Shown here in pieces: positions 4,741 through 5,653 of a DNA stretch of 5,653 bases. The stretch covers positions 1-5,653 of the forward strand of contig JACRHK010000049.1 of the NCBI GenBank assembly GCA_016217625.1, in the 5' to 3' direction. The stretch is from Nitrospirota bacterium (GTDB lineage Bacteria; Nitrospirota; RBG-16-64-22; JACRHK01). Each line of letters opens with the position of its first letter. Position 1 is the stretch's first letter. The translations under genes were made by a program, and so were the position numbers. Below the pieces are notes generated by a model, which saw only the letters and a program-made list of their open reading frames with translations, ran no database searches and was not told where the DNA came from.

Positions 4741-5653
4741 TCAACCCCCTCACCACCACTCCCCTCCGGTGAATCCGGCAGGGAAGGACGCGGAACCCGA
4801 ACCGCTCGGCGAACTCCGCCAGGCGCGGCCTCGCCTCCGGCCGGATGAACAGCGCCAGGCACCCCCCGCCCCCCGCCCCACAGAGCCGGCCGCCCAGCGC
4901 CCCCCGGAGCATCGCCTGCCGGAGGAACGCATCAATAGCCGGCGTCGTCATGGCAGGAAGCATCTGCCGCCGCGCCAGCCAGTCGGCGTGGAAGACCCGG
5001 ATGACCTCTTGGAGGTCCCGCCGGCCGATCGCTTCGGCCATGGCCAGGGCATGGTCCCGGAGGCGGTCGAAGAAGCGCTGGAGGATCCGGTCGCCGTCCA
5101 TGTGCCGCTTGAACAGTGTCCAGTTGTTCGCGCCTGAAAAGCGCGGCTTGCCCGTGTAGACGAGGAAGAGGTGACGCTCGATCTCCCCCAGGAACCGGGC
5201 GTCGCCGAGGGCCTCGCGCCGCACCCCCTCGGGGCCGTAGCGGATGACGCTCAGGCCGCCATAGGCCGCCGCCTAGTAGTCCTGGTAGCCGGTGGGGACG
5301 CGGATTGTCTGCGTCTCGACCGCTTTCGTCCACTCGATGAGGGTCGGTTTCTCCAGCGGCTTCCCTGTCAGGCGGGCCAGCGCCGCAGCCAGGGCGATCC
5401 CCAGGGCCGAGGATCCTCCGGTTCCCGCCCCGGCCGGCGCCTGGCAGTCGGTCTCCACGACAATCCCCCCTTCGGGCGCGAATAACCGGAGGAGGCGGCC
5501 GGCCAGTTCCACGTAGGGCTTTTCCGCCCAGTCGATCGCCTCCACCGAAGGCCACGACGCCTCCTGCTCCTGGTCGCGCGAGATCACCGTAACCCGCCGG
5601 CCCGCTTGCGGCCGGAGGGTCACGCGGGCGCAGAGGCTCACAGCGATGTTGAC
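4718..5653 (-). pseudogene. GHMP-family sugar kinase, 5'-truncated by window edge, interrupted by in-frame TAG
   Basis: A small-molecule kinase of the galactokinase/homoserine/mevalonate/phosphomevalonate superfamily, probably acting on a sugar or sugar phosphate (D-glycero-D-manno-heptose 7-phosphate kinase-like). The frame enters from the right edge (VNIAVSLCARVTLRP) and runs 311 codons to a TAG at 4718-4720; the N-terminal substrate-binding segment is outside. The ATP-binding motif PAGAGTGGSSALG is at residues 73-85 of the visible part. GYQDY (123-127 region) carries the probable catalytic Asp, SGANNWTLFKRHMDGD follows, and the third motif GGRLCGAGGGG lies near residues 254-264. One TAG (5273-5275) interrupts the frame as QDY-stop-AAAYGG, and the same frame continues with full similarity on both sides. 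Only this codon is wrong, so it is a fresh nonsense mutation, a sequence error or a readthrough site. The last residues (KEIER) come from a tandem repeat. Family is firm; substrate is not. Confidence 0.82.

Noticed and set aside
5273..5275. Genome-wide reassignment of TAG to an amino acid
   Set aside because: TAG is used as the terminal codon of the H1-like gene, just before hairpins and a terminator, and as the end of the kinase itself.
4932..5555. 207-codon minus-strand ORF in another frame within the kinase
   Set aside because: Gly/Arg/Pro-rich out-of-frame reading. The kinase motifs on both sides of the TAG lie in one common frame, so there is no frameshift either.

Overview
The window comes from a GC-rich bacterium. 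Codon third positions are mostly G or C, and a lysine-rich histone-H1-like protein, Shine-Dalgarno-led genes and short dispersed or tandem repeats at gene ends are all present. This would fit an uncultured environmental lineage (for example NC10, Rokubacteria, Nitrospirota or Deltaproteobacteria-like), but no phylogenetic marker is present and the placement is a guess.

Layout. Positions 1-918 (+) hold the C-terminal ~305 residues of an aldo/keto reductase whose start lies off the left edge. It converges on 1019-1645 (-), a 208-residue protein that joins a Lys/Ala/Pro-rich histone-H1-like tail to an EF-Tu domain 2-like beta-barrel. A strong minus-strand rho-independent terminator and a second perfect hairpin lie between the two genes. 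Positions 1646-2038 contain no convincing gene. They probably carry the promoter and a structured leader for the H1-like gene.

From 2039 to the right edge every gene is on the minus strand, in transcription order: a GHMP-family sugar kinase (start off the window, interrupted by an in-frame TAG), dinB (Y-family DNA polymerase IV), ogt (O6-alkylguanine-DNA alkyltransferase) and nfi (endonuclease V). The dinB stop and ogt start overlap as ATGA, and nfi starts 50 nt after ogt. The last three therefore look like one DNA damage repair and tolerance operon covering lesion bypass, alkylation reversal and removal of deaminated purines. 

The gene junctions in this operon are unusual. An 8-bp tandem repeat fills the kinase/dinB junction, and a 7-bp tandem repeat (TAAGGAG on the coding strand) fills the ogt/nfi junction. 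Each array supplies the last codons and the stop of the upstream gene. The last ~60 codons of dinB look like an in-frame inserted palindromic repeat rather than polymerase sequence. I see no tRNA, rRNA, CRISPR array or intact transposase gene. The most notable items are the H1-tail/EF-Tu-like fusion, the amber codon two codons after the probable catalytic Asp of the kinase, and the repeat-derived protein ends.
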